A stretch of 54,601 nt of DNA, taken from DAOUBA01 sp034432855 (GTDB taxonomy: Bacteria; Chloroflexota; Anaerolineae; B4-G1). Location: assembly GCA_034432855.1 (NCBI GenBank), contig DAOUBA010000140.1:1-54601 (forward strand), given 5' to 3'. The notes under the pieces were generated by a model. The model was not told the DNA's origin. It searched no databases and saw only the letters and a list, made by a program, of their open reading frames with translations. A program made the translations under genes and the position numbers. This document shows, one piece after another, positions 27,818 through 36,015 of the stretch (the stretch's first letter is position 1; every line of letters begins with the position of its first letter).

Positions 27818-29128
27818 ATGTACCATATTCCGTATGGCAAGACCGTTCTCGAATTCGACCTGCCGCCTGGAATGCGCGGGACGGTGGCGATATCCAACCC
27901 CGTGCCGCCCGTGGCCGATGCAGAAGCTGCCATTGCCGATGCACTGGCGTACCCGGTTGGCTCACCGCGCCTGCGGGAGTTGGCCCGGGCCGGCCAGCGC
28001 GTCTGTATTGCCTTCACCGACGCGACCCGTGCCTGCCCTGACCATCTGCTCGTGCCCGCACTGTTGCGCGAGTTGGAGGCGGCAGGGGTGCGCGACGACG
28101 AAGTCACTCTCCTGTGCGCCATCGGCGTGCACCGGCCCTCGACCTCCGCTGAGAAGGTGGCTCGCCTGGGCGCGGACGTCGGTGCCCGCTACCGGGTGAT
28201 AGACAACGAGCCGCAGAATCCGGCGGCGCTGGTTGACCTGGGCGTGACGCCGGGCGGCGTGCCGGTCTCGGTACATCGAGCCGCAGTCGAAGCGGATCTC
28301 TTGATCGCCACAGGGGTGGTGGAGCCGCACCAGTACGCCGGCTATTCCGGTGGATGCAAGACGGTCGCAGTGGGGGCAGCAGGCGAAGCACTCATCGCCC
28401 ATACGCACGGCCCGGCTTTCGTGGATCACCCCGGCACGCGCTTGGGGCGCATCGAGGGCAACCCGTTCCACGAGGCGGTCACAGAAGCAGCGCGACGCGC
28501 GGGCCTGCGCTTCATCCTCAACGTCGTGCTCGACGATGAGCAGCGCATCCTCAAAGTGGCGGCCGGCGATCCAGATGCAGCGTTCCGCGAACTGGTCGCT
28601 TTTGCCCGCACGGTGTACGAGGTGCCGATTCCGCAGCAATACGACGTGGCCATCGGTGGAGTGGGATACCCCAAGGACAGCAATTTGTACCAGGCCACCC
28701 GTGCTCCCTCGTATCTCTTCTTCGCGCCAACCCCAGTGGTCAGGCCGGGCGGCTTTTTCATCATCCCGGCGCGCTGTGAGGAGGGCGCGGGAGCCGGAGT
28801 GGGTGAGCAGCGCTTTCTGGCCGCGCTGCGCGATGCGCCCGATGTGCAGTCTGTCCTCGACGACGCCCGCAAACACGGCTATCCGCCGGGCCAACAGCGG
28901 GCCTTTGTGATGGCCAAAGTGCTGGAGCAGGCGCGCGTGATCATCGTCGGCAGTGAATGCCCCGACGTGGTGGCTGCGTGCAAAATGATACCCGCCGCAA
29001 CGATGGCAGAGGCGCTGGCGCTGGTCGCGCGTGAGTTGGGGCCGGACCTGGACGTGCTGATCGTGCCGCATGCACTGTTGACGTTGCCGGTGGTCACGGA
29101 GGGGCAGTGTGGAGATTCGCACGCCTGA
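27818..29128 (+). CDS. larA: Nickel-pincer lactate racemase family protein (LarA)
   Basis: LarA enzymes racemise 2-hydroxyacids with a nickel-pincer cofactor bound covalently to a lysine. The 436 residues show the LarA motifs FTDATR (Asp68 and Arg71), GVHR (His105), EPHQYAGYSGGCKTVAVG (His171 and Lys181, the pincer attachment position) and HTHGP. The family includes lactate and other hydroxyacid racemases, so substrate is inferred. The next gene starts inside its 3' end (20-base overlap) and encodes a 2-hydroxyacid oxidase Fe-S subunit, which supports a lactate role. Cofactor genes larB, larC and larE are not in the window. Confidence 0.88.
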   Translation: MYHIPYGKTVLEFDLPPGMRGTVAISNPVPPVADAEAAIADALAYPVGSPRLRELARAGQRVCIAFTDATRACPDHLLVPALLRELEAAGVRDDEVTLLCAIGVHRPSTSAEKVARLGADVGARYRVIDNEPQNPAALVDLGVTPGGVPVSVHRAAVEADLLIATGVVEPHQYAGYSGGCKTVAVGAAGEALIAHTHGPAFVDHPGTRLGRIEGNPFHEAVTEAARRAGLRFILNVVLDDEQRILKVAAGDPDAAFRELVAFARTVYEVPIPQQYDVAIGGVGYPKDSNLYQATRAPSYLFFAPTPVVRPGGFFIIPARCEEGAGAGVGEQRFLAALRDAPDVQSVLDDARKHGYPPGQQRAFVMAKVLEQARVIIVGSECPDVVAACKMIPAATMAEALALVARELGPDLDVLIVPHALLTLPVVTEGQCGDSHA

Positions 29129-30272
29129 AGAGGAGGCACGTCACTGCATCCGCTGCGGCCTGTGTCTGCCGACCTGTCCGGACTACCGGCTGAGCCTGGA
29201 CGAGACCGATTCTCCCCGTGCGCGGGTGGCGCTCTTGCGGGCGATGCGCGAAGGTCTCCTGGAGCGGCCCGGCGAGAACACGGCGGCCCAGTTCTACCGC
29301 TGTCTGTTGTGCGGTGCCTGCACCTTCGCCTGTCCGAGCGGCGTGGCGGTGGATCGCATTCTCGAATTGACGCGTGGCGAGATGGCCGGGCTGGGGCTGT
29401 TGCCCCGGTCGCTGGCGGCGCTCGATGAGCGCATCGTGATTGCCCATAATATCTCCGGCGAGACCGAGGCGAATCGTCTGCTGTGGGCAGAGAATCTCGC
29501 CCGTCCACCCAGCGGCCTGGGCAGGACGCGGGCCGACGTGGTCTATTTTGTCGGTTGTGTCGCGGCGCTGTTCCCGCGCTGTTATTCGGTTGCCCAATCC
29601 TTCGTGCAAATCCTGGATGAAGGACGGGCGGCCGGCCTGTATGCTCTGTTGGGTGAGCAGGAGTGGTGCTGCGGCTATCCGCTGGCGATCAACGGTGAGT
29701 TGGAACGGGCCCGCGAAATCATGCGCCACAACGTGGAGGCCGTACGCGCGTTGGGGGCCCATATGCTGGTCACGACGTGCCCCTCGTGTTTTCACTTCTG
29801 GAAGCACGCCTATCCGGCGGCGCTCGGCGATTTAGGGTTCGAAGTCAGGCATTCGTCCGAGTTCCTGGCCGATCTGCTCGATGCGGGATGGCTCGCATTG
29901 CGCGACGATCTGCCCGAGCAGGTGGTCACCTACCACGATCCGTGCGACCTGGGGCGCAAGTCCGGTATCTTTGATGCCCCACGTCGTATCCTGGCCCATA
30001 TCCCCGGCGTGCGCTTGGTGGAGATGGCCGAGAACCGCGAAGGCTCCCATTGTTGCGGTGGCGGCGGCAACGTGGAGAGTTTCGATCCCGCCCGAAGCGC
30101 CGAAATAGCTGCAGAACGCATCCGGCAGGCTGCGGCGACCGGCGCCCAGACGCTCGTCTCCGCCTGCCAGCAGTGTGAGCGCACCCTCGCCAATGCTGCT
30201 CGTGCCGTCAAAGTGCGTATCCGTGTGAAAGATGTTGCCGAGATGGTGTTGGATAGTTTGTTGGTTGGTTAG
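29109..30272 (+). CDS. Fe-S oxidoreductase subunit, GlcF/LldE-like
   Basis: The 387 residues start with two [4Fe-4S] ferredoxin motifs, CIRCGLCLPTCP (about 13-24) and CLLCGACTFACP (about 63-74). Two CCG domains follow (CCGYPLAINGELERA with CPSCFHF, then CDLGRKSG, HCCGGGGNVE and ACQQC). This is the architecture of GlcF, the electron-transfer subunit of glycolate or D-lactate dehydrogenase, partner of a GlcD flavoprotein. A GTG start at 29109 lies inside larA. The GlcD homologue follows 33 bases downstream, and a repeat stretch fills that gap. Confidence 0.9.
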   Translation: MEIRTPEEEARHCIRCGLCLPTCPDYRLSLDETDSPRARVALLRAMREGLLERPGENTAAQFYRCLLCGACTFACPSGVAVDRILELTRGEMAGLGLLPRSLAALDERIVIAHNISGETEANRLLWAENLARPPSGLGRTRADVVYFVGCVAALFPRCYSVAQSFVQILDEGRAAGLYALLGEQEWCCGYPLAINGELERAREIMRHNVEAVRALGAHMLVTTCPSCFHFWKHAYPAALGDLGFEVRHSSEFLADLLDAGWLALRDDLPEQVVTYHDPCDLGRKSGIFDAPRRILAHIPGVRLVEMAENREGSHCCGGGGNVESFDPARSAEIAAERIRQAAATGAQTLVSACQQCERTLANAARAVKVRIRVKDVAEMVLDSLLVG

Positions 30273-30300
30273 TTTGTTTGTTCGTTGACTCGCTGACTCC
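30247..30300. repeat. Low-complexity permuted-word repeat
   Basis: GTTGGATAGTTTGTTGG, TTAGTTTGTTTGTTC and GTTGACTCGCTGACTCC form a simple permuted-word tract. It overlaps the end of the Fe-S gene and fills the gap to the FAD oxidase gene. Confidence 0.55.
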
Positions 30301-30305
30301 GAAAT

Positions 30306-31670
30306 ATGATCGAGATACTGCAAACCATCCTGGGCTCGTCGAGGGTCTTGACTTCGCTCGAAGACCGCATCGCCTATTCGTACGACGGGACCTTCGCCCA
30401 GCACCTGCCCGATGTCGCCGTCCTGCCGGAATCCACTGAAGAGGTGGCGGCGGTGATGCGGGTGGCGACCGAATACCGCGTGCCGGTCGTCCCGCGGGGG
30501 ATGGCCTCCGGGCTGGCTGCGGCGTCCGTCCCCTTCTCTGGCGGCATCGCCCTCTCTCTCACCCGCATGAACCGCATCCTGGAACTGGACGGGGAGAACC
30601 GCACCGTGCGGGTGGAGGCGGGCGTCATCACCGCCGACCTCCAGGACTATGTGGAGAAACGGGGGCTCTTTTACCCGCCGGATCCCTCCAGCAACAAACA
30701 CTCCACCATCGGCGGCAACATCGCCTGCAACGCCGGCGGTCCCCGCTGCCTCAAGTACGGCGTCACCGGCGACTATGTGATGGGCCTCACCGTCGTGCTC
30801 CCCGATGGACGGATCCTCCAGACCGGCGGCAAGGCCATCAAGAACGTCGTCGGCTACGACCTGACGTCGCTCTTCGTCGGCTCGGAGGGGACGTTGGGGG
30901 TCATCACCGAAGCGCTGTTGAAACTCATTACCAGGCCGGCGTTCGTGCGCACCGCCCTGGCCGAGTTTCCTTCGCTGGACGATGCATCCCGCACGGTCAA
31001 TGCCATCCTCTCGGCAGGCATCGTCCCGGCGACGCTGGAACTGATGGACGAGACGGCCATCGCCTGCATCGAGGAGGCGATGGGTCTGGGCTTGCCGCTG
31101 GACGTGGAGGCGATGCTTATCATGGAGACCGACGGCTCCGACGAGGACGCTGTGGTGCGGCAGATGGAGGCAGTGGCCCGGATTTGTCGGGAGAGCGGCG
31201 CCCGGTCGGTGCGGGTGGCGCGGGACGAGGCGGAACGGGCCCAGTTGTGGCGTGCCCGTCGCTCCGTCTCGCCGTCGCTGGCCCGCAAGGCGCCCAACAA
31301 ATTGGGGGAGGACATCACCGTCCCCCGCAGCGCCATCCCCGAGGCTGTCCGCCGGATCAAGGCCATCAGCGCCCGCTACGGCCTGCCCATCGTCGTCTTC
31401 GGCCACGCCGGGGACGGCAACCTGCACCCCAACATCCTCTTCGACCGGCGCGACGCGGCGCAGTGGGCCCAGGTCGAGGTGATCGCCGGGGAGATATTCG
31501 ATGTGGCGCTAGAATTGGGCGGCACGCTTTCCGGCGAGCACGGGGTGGGTGTGCTCAAGCGTCCTTACATCGAGCGGGCGTTGGGGCCGATCTCGATTGA
31601 CGTGCAGTGCCGCATCAAACAGGCGCTGGATCCGCTGAATGTGATGAATCCGGGGAAAGTATTGTTATGA
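30306..31670 (+). CDS. glcD: FAD-linked 2-hydroxyacid oxidase subunit, GlcD-like
   Basis: The flavoprotein subunit oxidises glycolate or D-lactate. The 454 residues include an FAD-binding type 4 domain (about 30-215) with PRGMASGL, DPSSNKHSTIGGNIACNAGG and GYDLTSLFVGSEGTLG. The C-terminal oxidase domain has FGHAGDGNLHPN, GTLSGEHGVG and NPGKVL. With the GlcF-like gene it can form a membrane-linked dehydrogenase that passes electrons to quinone. Its product from lactate would be pyruvate. The stop overlaps the next ATG by ATGA. Confidence 0.92.
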   Translation: MIEILQTILGSSRVLTSLEDRIAYSYDGTFAQHLPDVAVLPESTEEVAAVMRVATEYRVPVVPRGMASGLAAASVPFSGGIALSLTRMNRILELDGENRTVRVEAGVITADLQDYVEKRGLFYPPDPSSNKHSTIGGNIACNAGGPRCLKYGVTGDYVMGLTVVLPDGRILQTGGKAIKNVVGYDLTSLFVGSEGTLGVITEALLKLITRPAFVRTALAEFPSLDDASRTVNAILSAGIVPATLELMDETAIACIEEAMGLGLPLDVEAMLIMETDGSDEDAVVRQMEAVARICRESGARSVRVARDEAERAQLWRARRSVSPSLARKAPNKLGEDITVPRSAIPEAVRRIKAISARYGLPIVVFGHAGDGNLHPNILFDRRDAAQWAQVEVIAGEIFDVALELGGTLSGEHGVGVLKRPYIERALGPISIDVQCRIKQALDPLNVMNPGKVLL

Positions 31671-33556
31671 ACCCAGAACTGGCGCGGCAGTTCATGCGCA
31701 CCTGGCTTCCTGGCCTGCTCGTGTTGTTGGTGCTGCTTTTGATCTACAGTGGTACCCTCCAGCGGGACGTGAATGGCAGTAGCAATGGCTACATGCTCGA
31801 CGTGGGAGAAATCCAGGTCGCGCTCAACCTGTGGGGCACGATTCATTACACGGGATATCCCCTGTTCACCATCCTGGGTGCTTTGCTGACCCATATACTG
31901 CGGATGGTGGGGCTTCCCCCAGCCGGGGCTGCTTCTGCTGTTGCCACAGTGTGGTCGCTTCTGGGCCTGGCCAGCGTGTATGGTTTGCTCCTTCGCATGA
32001 CAGGCGGCAAATCCGACTTGGCAGCGCTCGTCGTGTTAGCATTGGGCGTGGTCGAGACGTTTTGGGTACACAGCGTCGTGGCGGAGGTGTACAGTTTTAG
32101 CCTGTTCCTGACCAGTGTTATTTTGCTGGTCGCGATGAAGCTGAATGCCGGTTGGAATGCACGTTACTGGTGGCTCTTGATCGCTCTTTTGGGTATAGGT
32201 ACCAGCCATCATCGTTTGCTGGTCTTGTTACTGCCTACTGTGCTTCTGCTGACATGGTCGGCATTGCGGACCCAGCGTTCACAGTGGTTGGCGTTGGCTG
32301 CCAAATCGAGCATAGTGTTTGCGCTGCCGTTCTTGGTTTATCTTTACTTGCCCTTGCGTGCTGTTCAGGGAGCACGTTGGGTGTATGGGCAGCCAGGCAC
32401 GTGGGGTGGTTTCTGGGCCCAGTTCCTCGGGCGCGAGGCGACTCCTTTCGTGCTCGAGTTCCCCCGTGATCTGGCGACCTGGGTGGGCAACCTCCATTTC
32501 GTGGCCGAGCAACTTCAACGTCAGGTGCCCGTTGGGGTGTTGATGATGGCAAGCGTTGGACTGGTCTGGTTGGCCGTACGCCGTTTGCGGATGGGGTTGG
32601 CTTTCATGGGTGGAGCCTGTGCATTTCTAGCATTTGTAGTGGTGTTCCCATCGGGCGTGTGGGTGCCTGCGGTATTGATGCCGGCGTTGTTCTTTTATGC
32701 CGTCGGCCTGGCTTACCTGTTCAGTGGCTTGGCAGAGGTAGCGCTACCTCTGCGTTGGGTATCGTTGGTGGGCCTTGTCTTCCTGGCGGCCTGGTTTTTT
32801 CGCACGAATCTGCCGTTCGTCTTCAGCATAGTGAGCGCTAATAGGGGGCGAGAGGTCATCCAGATGTTGCGACCACTCAAGGATGCTGATCTGCCAGGTG
32901 GTCGTAACGTGGTCGCATTGCCGTGGGGTGGTGACTATTTTGCTGCTGCGTATGGGCTCTATGTGACGGGTGACCTGGCCGGGTTCGATCTGGTGGACCA
33001 TCGAGTGGATTTTCGTTCCCTTGTCCAGCATGAAGGCAAGGTGCTCACACTGGCGTCTGACCTGGGGTATTGGCCGCTGTATTGGTGGAACGATCTCTTG
33101 GGAGAGGCTCATTACTCCTCTGCGGCGCCGGGCGTGGCGATGGTCAGTCGAGACGTGTTATACGAAAGCGTGTCCAGGCGGATAGACTTCGACCTGGGGA
33201 ACGGTGTGCATATCCGCGACGCGGCGCTGTTTTGGCAAGGACGAAATACGCTGCGCGTGACCATCTTCTGGGAAGCGATTCGGCAGGTGCCCGCTGACTA
33301 CAGCGTCGCCGTTCACTTGGTGACCCGCGATCCCCCGCAAAGTGGAGAGGATGTATTGGCGCAGGCAGATGCCCTTAACCCGGTTGGGGGATGGTATCCG
33401 ACCAGTCGCTGGGCCCCAGGTGAGATCGTGCGGGATGATTACGCTCTGGTCGTTCCACCCCAATCGTTGCCTGTCGCTGTGCGGATCGCGATGTATCAGA
33501 TTGACCCAGGCGGCGGATTTGTCAATACGAACTGGCTTTCCCTGCCTGTGCCGTAG
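31667..33556 (+). CDS. DUF2723 polytopic membrane protein (GT-C glycosyltransferase-like)
   Basis: The 629 residues have about ten membrane helices and a C-terminal extracytoplasmic domain (about 420-629). The N-terminal loop YMLDVGEIQVALNLWGTIHY TGYP contains the acidic residues typical of DUF2723, a family related to GT-C protein O-mannosyltransferases. It could move a lipid-linked sugar to an extracellular acceptor, but donor and acceptor are unknown. ATG 31667 overlaps the glcD stop. GC content and codon choice look slightly lower than for its neighbours. Confidence 0.75.
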   Translation: MNPELARQFMRTWLPGLLVLLVLLLIYSGTLQRDVNGSSNGYMLDVGEIQVALNLWGTIHYTGYPLFTILGALLTHILRMVGLPPAGAASAVATVWSLLGLASVYGLLLRMTGGKSDLAALVVLALGVVETFWVHSVVAEVYSFSLFLTSVILLVAMKLNAGWNARYWWLLIALLGIGTSHHRLLVLLLPTVLLLTWSALRTQRSQWLALAAKSSIVFALPFLVYLYLPLRAVQGARWVYGQPGTWGGFWAQFLGREATPFVLEFPRDLATWVGNLHFVAEQLQRQVPVGVLMMASVGLVWLAVRRLRMGLAFMGGACAFLAFVVVFPSGVWVPAVLMPALFFYAVGLAYLFSGLAEVALPLRWVSLVGLVFLAAWFFRTNLPFVFSIVSANRGREVIQMLRPLKDADLPGGRNVVALPWGGDYFAAAYGLYVTGDLAGFDLVDHRVDFRSLVQHEGKVLTLASDLGYWPLYWWNDLLGEAHYSSAAPGVAMVSRDVLYESVSRRIDFDLGNGVHIRDAALFWQGRNTLRVTIFWEAIRQVPADYSVAVHLVTRDPPQSGEDVLAQADALNPVGGWYPTSRWAPGEIVRDDYALVVPPQSLPVAVRIAMYQIDPGGGFVNTNWLSLPVP

Positions 33557-33568
33557 GCCCTCGCACGG

Positions 33569-33597
33569 TTTCCGTATGGTCACGATTGTGCTACAAT
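33569..33597 (+). promoter_or_regulatory. Extended -10 promoter of malic enzyme
   Basis: TACAAT (33592-33597) is preceded by TGC, giving TGnTACAAT. A weak -35 TTTCCG lies at 33569-33574 with a 17-base spacer. Transcription would start near 33604, exactly at the ribosome site GGAGGTGAT. Confidence 0.6.
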
Positions 33598-33615
33598 AGC
33601 GCCGGAGGTGATCCG

Positions 33616-34956
33616 ATGCTTACTCAAGACGAACGCTTAGCGCAAGCGACGAAACCGGCCGAAGACGCGATACGCCTGCACCCCTTCTATCGGGGCAAGA
33701 TTCAGGTTGTGCCCAAGTGCGTCGTGCGCGATTTACACGATTTTACGATATGGTACACGCCAGGGGTAGCGGCTCCTTGCCGCGACATCCAGGCCCTGCC
33801 GGAGAGGGTGTGGGAGCACACCAATCGCGGCAACACCATCGCCGTCGTCTCCGACGGCACCCGCGTGCTCGGCCTGGGCGACATCGGCCCCGAAGCGGGC
33901 TTGCCGGTGATGGAGGGCAAATCGCTCCTGTTCAAGTACCTGGGCGGTGTAGACGCCGTGCCCATCGTCTTGGGCACAAAGGACCCTGATGTGTTGATCG
34001 AAGCGGTCAGACTGCTCGAACCCTCGTTCGGTGGGATCAATCTGGAAGACATTGCCCAGCCCAAGTGTTTCCGCATCCTCGACACGCTGCGGGCCGAGAT
34101 GAACATCCCCGTCTGGCACGATGATCAGCAGGGCACGGCCACGGTGATCCTGGCCGGCCTCATCAATGCGCTCAAGGTCGTCGGCAAGGAGATGAGCCAG
34201 GTCAAGATCGCCATGATCGGGATAGGTGCGGCGAATGTGGCGACCTACCGGTTACTCAAGGCCCACGGTGCCGATCCCGGCGCCATCGTGGTCTGCGATA
34301 GTAAGGGTACGCTGCATCCGGGGCGTCACGACGTCGAGGAGCAGCAGAACGAGTTTGCCGACAAGTGGCGTATCTGCCAGGAGACGAACGCCGAGCGTGT
34401 CGTGGGTGGCCCCGCGGAAGCGATGCGCGGCGCCGATGTCTGCATCGCGCTCAGCAAGCCGGGCCCCGGTACCATCCTGCCGGAATGGGTGAAGGGGATG
34501 GCAAAGGATGCCATCGTCTTCCCCGGCGCCAATCCCGTACCGGAAATCTGGCCCTGGGAGGCCAAGGAGGCCGGGGCGCGCATCGTGGGCACCGGGCGCA
34601 GCGATTTCCCGAATCAACTGAACAACTCGCTGGGCTTTCCCGGCATTTTCCGCGGCGTGCTGGACGTGCGCGCCAAGACGATCACCGATGAGATGGCGAT
34701 CGCCGCCGCCGAGGAACTGGCCCGTTGTGCCGAAGAGCGCGGCCTGCACGAGGAGAACCTCGTCCCCACGATGGATGACTGGGAAGTCTTTCCGCGCGAG
34801 GCGGCGGCTACGGGCATCAAGGCCCAGGAGCAGGGGATCGCGCGGCTGAGGAAATCGCGCGAGGAACTGTACGCCCAGGCCGAAGCGACCATCCGGCATG
34901 CGCGCGAGACGGTGCAGATGATGATGCGTGAGGGGCTGATCCCGGCGGCGCCGTAG
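33616..34956 (+). CDS. Malic enzyme (malate dehydrogenase, decarboxylating)
   Basis: The enzyme converts malate to pyruvate and CO2 with reduction of NAD(P). The 446 residues match the short bacterial form without a phosphotransacetylase extension. The N-terminal malic domain has TIWYTPGVAAPCRDI, ALLFK-like KSLLFKYLGGVDAVPI, GGINLEDIAQPKCF and WHDDQQGTA. The Rossmann domain has MIGIGAANVA, VVGGPAEA and FPGANPVPE. GGAGGTGAT ends just before the ATG at 33616. The in-frame codon at 33586 lies inside the promoter. The lactate module upstream also yields pyruvate. Confidence 0.92.
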   Translation: MLTQDERLAQATKPAEDAIRLHPFYRGKIQVVPKCVVRDLHDFTIWYTPGVAAPCRDIQALPERVWEHTNRGNTIAVVSDGTRVLGLGDIGPEAGLPVMEGKSLLFKYLGGVDAVPIVLGTKDPDVLIEAVRLLEPSFGGINLEDIAQPKCFRILDTLRAEMNIPVWHDDQQGTATVILAGLINALKVVGKEMSQVKIAMIGIGAANVATYRLLKAHGADPGAIVVCDSKGTLHPGRHDVEEQQNEFADKWRICQETNAERVVGGPAEAMRGADVCIALSKPGPGTILPEWVKGMAKDAIVFPGANPVPEIWPWEAKEAGARIVGTGRSDFPNQLNNSLGFPGIFRGVLDVRAKTITDEMAIAAAEELARCAEERGLHEENLVPTMDDWEVFPREAAATGIKAQEQGIARLRKSREELYAQAEATIRHARETVQMMMREGLIPAAP

Positions 34957-34965
34957 GGATACTGA

Positions 34966-34994
34966 TTGTATTTGCTGGCTGCCTGTGGTATACT
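34966..34994 (+). promoter_or_regulatory. Extended -10 promoter before the small-protein/HNH pair
   Basis: TATACT (34989-34994) is preceded by TGG. TTGTAT at 34966-34971 is a partial -35 with a 17-base spacer. The ribosome site AAGGAGG (35002-35008) and ATG 35014 follow. Confidence 0.55.
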
Positions 34995-35013
34995 GGGTTG
35001 AGAAGGAGGCCCA

Positions 35014-35472
35014 ATGGCTGCCGACATTCGGGAAAGTCAGGCGACCTATGCTGTGAATACAGTGACGCTGAAGATACCAGAGGCGCTGTACCTGCGGTTG
35101 CACCAGGCAGCCGCTGCATTGCGTCTACCATTTGACGAGGTCGTGAAGCACGCCTTAGAAGTGGGTAGCCCGCCAGCGTGGGATGATGCACCGGCTGAGT
35201 TTCAACCCGATCTGGCGGCGCTAGATCGGCTGAACGACGATGCTCTGTGGAACATCGTCCGTGGTGTGGCCGTAGAGGTGGACTGGATGCGCTACCAGGA
35301 ATTGCTTGATCGCAACGCCGAAGGGACCCTGGCCCCTGCCGAAAAATGCGAACTCGATCAATTGCGTACAGCTGTTGACCGTCACGTACTGCGTAGGGCT
35401 CACGCCGCTGCCCTGCTAAGATGGCGTGGACATCAGATCATTCCGCCCTCGAAATCGCCCAATCCCCAGTAG
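35014..35472 (+). CDS. Hypothetical protein preceding an HNH endonuclease
   Basis: The 152 residues begin with a ribbon-helix-helix-like stretch (VTLKIPEALYLRLHQAAAAL, about 17-36). A helical region with WMRYQELLDRNAEGTLAPAEKCELDQLR follows. The second half resembles small proteins frequently encoded upstream of HNH endonuclease genes. No catalytic motif is visible. The stop is three bases before the HNH start. Confidence 0.7.
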   Translation: MAADIRESQATYAVNTVTLKIPEALYLRLHQAAAALRLPFDEVVKHALEVGSPPAWDDAPAEFQPDLAALDRLNDDALWNIVRGVAVEVDWMRYQELLDRNAEGTLAPAEKCELDQLRTAVDRHVLRRAHAAALLRWRGHQIIPPSKSPNPQ

Positions 35473-35475
35473 ACG

Positions 35476-35901
35476 ATGACGCGCATTCCTCTCAGGTTAC
35501 GCCAAATACTGGATGAGGAGTGCCACCATCGCTGCGGTTACTGCCTCACAACTGAAGCCAATGTTGGTATGCCCTTAACTGTAGACCACATCATTCCGCG
35601 GTCAAAGGGCGGCAAGACTACATTGGCCAATTTGTGGCTGGTCTGCTACCGATGTAACGAATTCAAAGAAGATCAAACGGAAGCCGAGGATCCATTGACG
35701 GGCAAGAGTGTTCCGCTATTCAACCCGCGCACGCAGTCGTGGAGCGAACATTTTGCCTGGAGCCCGGACGGCACACACGTCATTGGGCTGACTGCGATAG
35801 GCCGGGCGACCGTCATCGCGCTACGCATGAACGACGAAGTACGTGTGGCAGCAAGGCGGCGCTGGGTCAGTGTGGGTTGGCATCCACCGGATGATGGGTA
35901 A
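35476..35901 (+). CDS. HNH endonuclease
   Basis: The 141 residues have an HNH fold: C-x2-C in HRCGYC (about 19-24), the catalytic VDHIIPRSKGG (about 36-46), NLWLVC and a second C-x2-C in CYRCNEFK. It is a nicking or cutting nuclease, and the zinc knuckle is complete. About 60 residues follow the core. The preceding small gene is probably its partner. It could be a free-standing repair, restriction or toxin-like nuclease. Confidence 0.88.
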   Translation: MTRIPLRLRQILDEECHHRCGYCLTTEANVGMPLTVDHIIPRSKGGKTTLANLWLVCYRCNEFKEDQTEAEDPLTGKSVPLFNPRTQSWSEHFAWSPDGTHVIGLTAIGRATVIALRMNDEVRVAARRRWVSVGWHPPDDG

Positions 35902-35960
35902 CCGTGTGCTGGAGAGCCCATCTGTGCCAGTACCGGTAACCCTGATCCTGTATTACGCCC

Positions 35961-35989
35961 TGCATCTTGCATCCTGTATCTTGCATCCC
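35961..35989. repeat. Short permuted-word repeat
   Basis: TGCATCTTGCATCC and TGTATCTTGCATCC lie in tandem, two copies of a 14-base word with one change. Related words precede it. It sits in the gap between the HNH gene and the M20 amidohydrolase. Confidence 0.7.
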
Positions 35990-36015
35990 ATGTTCATCGC
36001 GGAGCGCTTGGCAGA

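Noticed and set aside
29832..31427. 531-codon minus-strand frame across the glcF and glcD genes
   Set aside because: Both plus-strand genes have complete cofactor motifs, and the minus frame shows only mirror-type composition.
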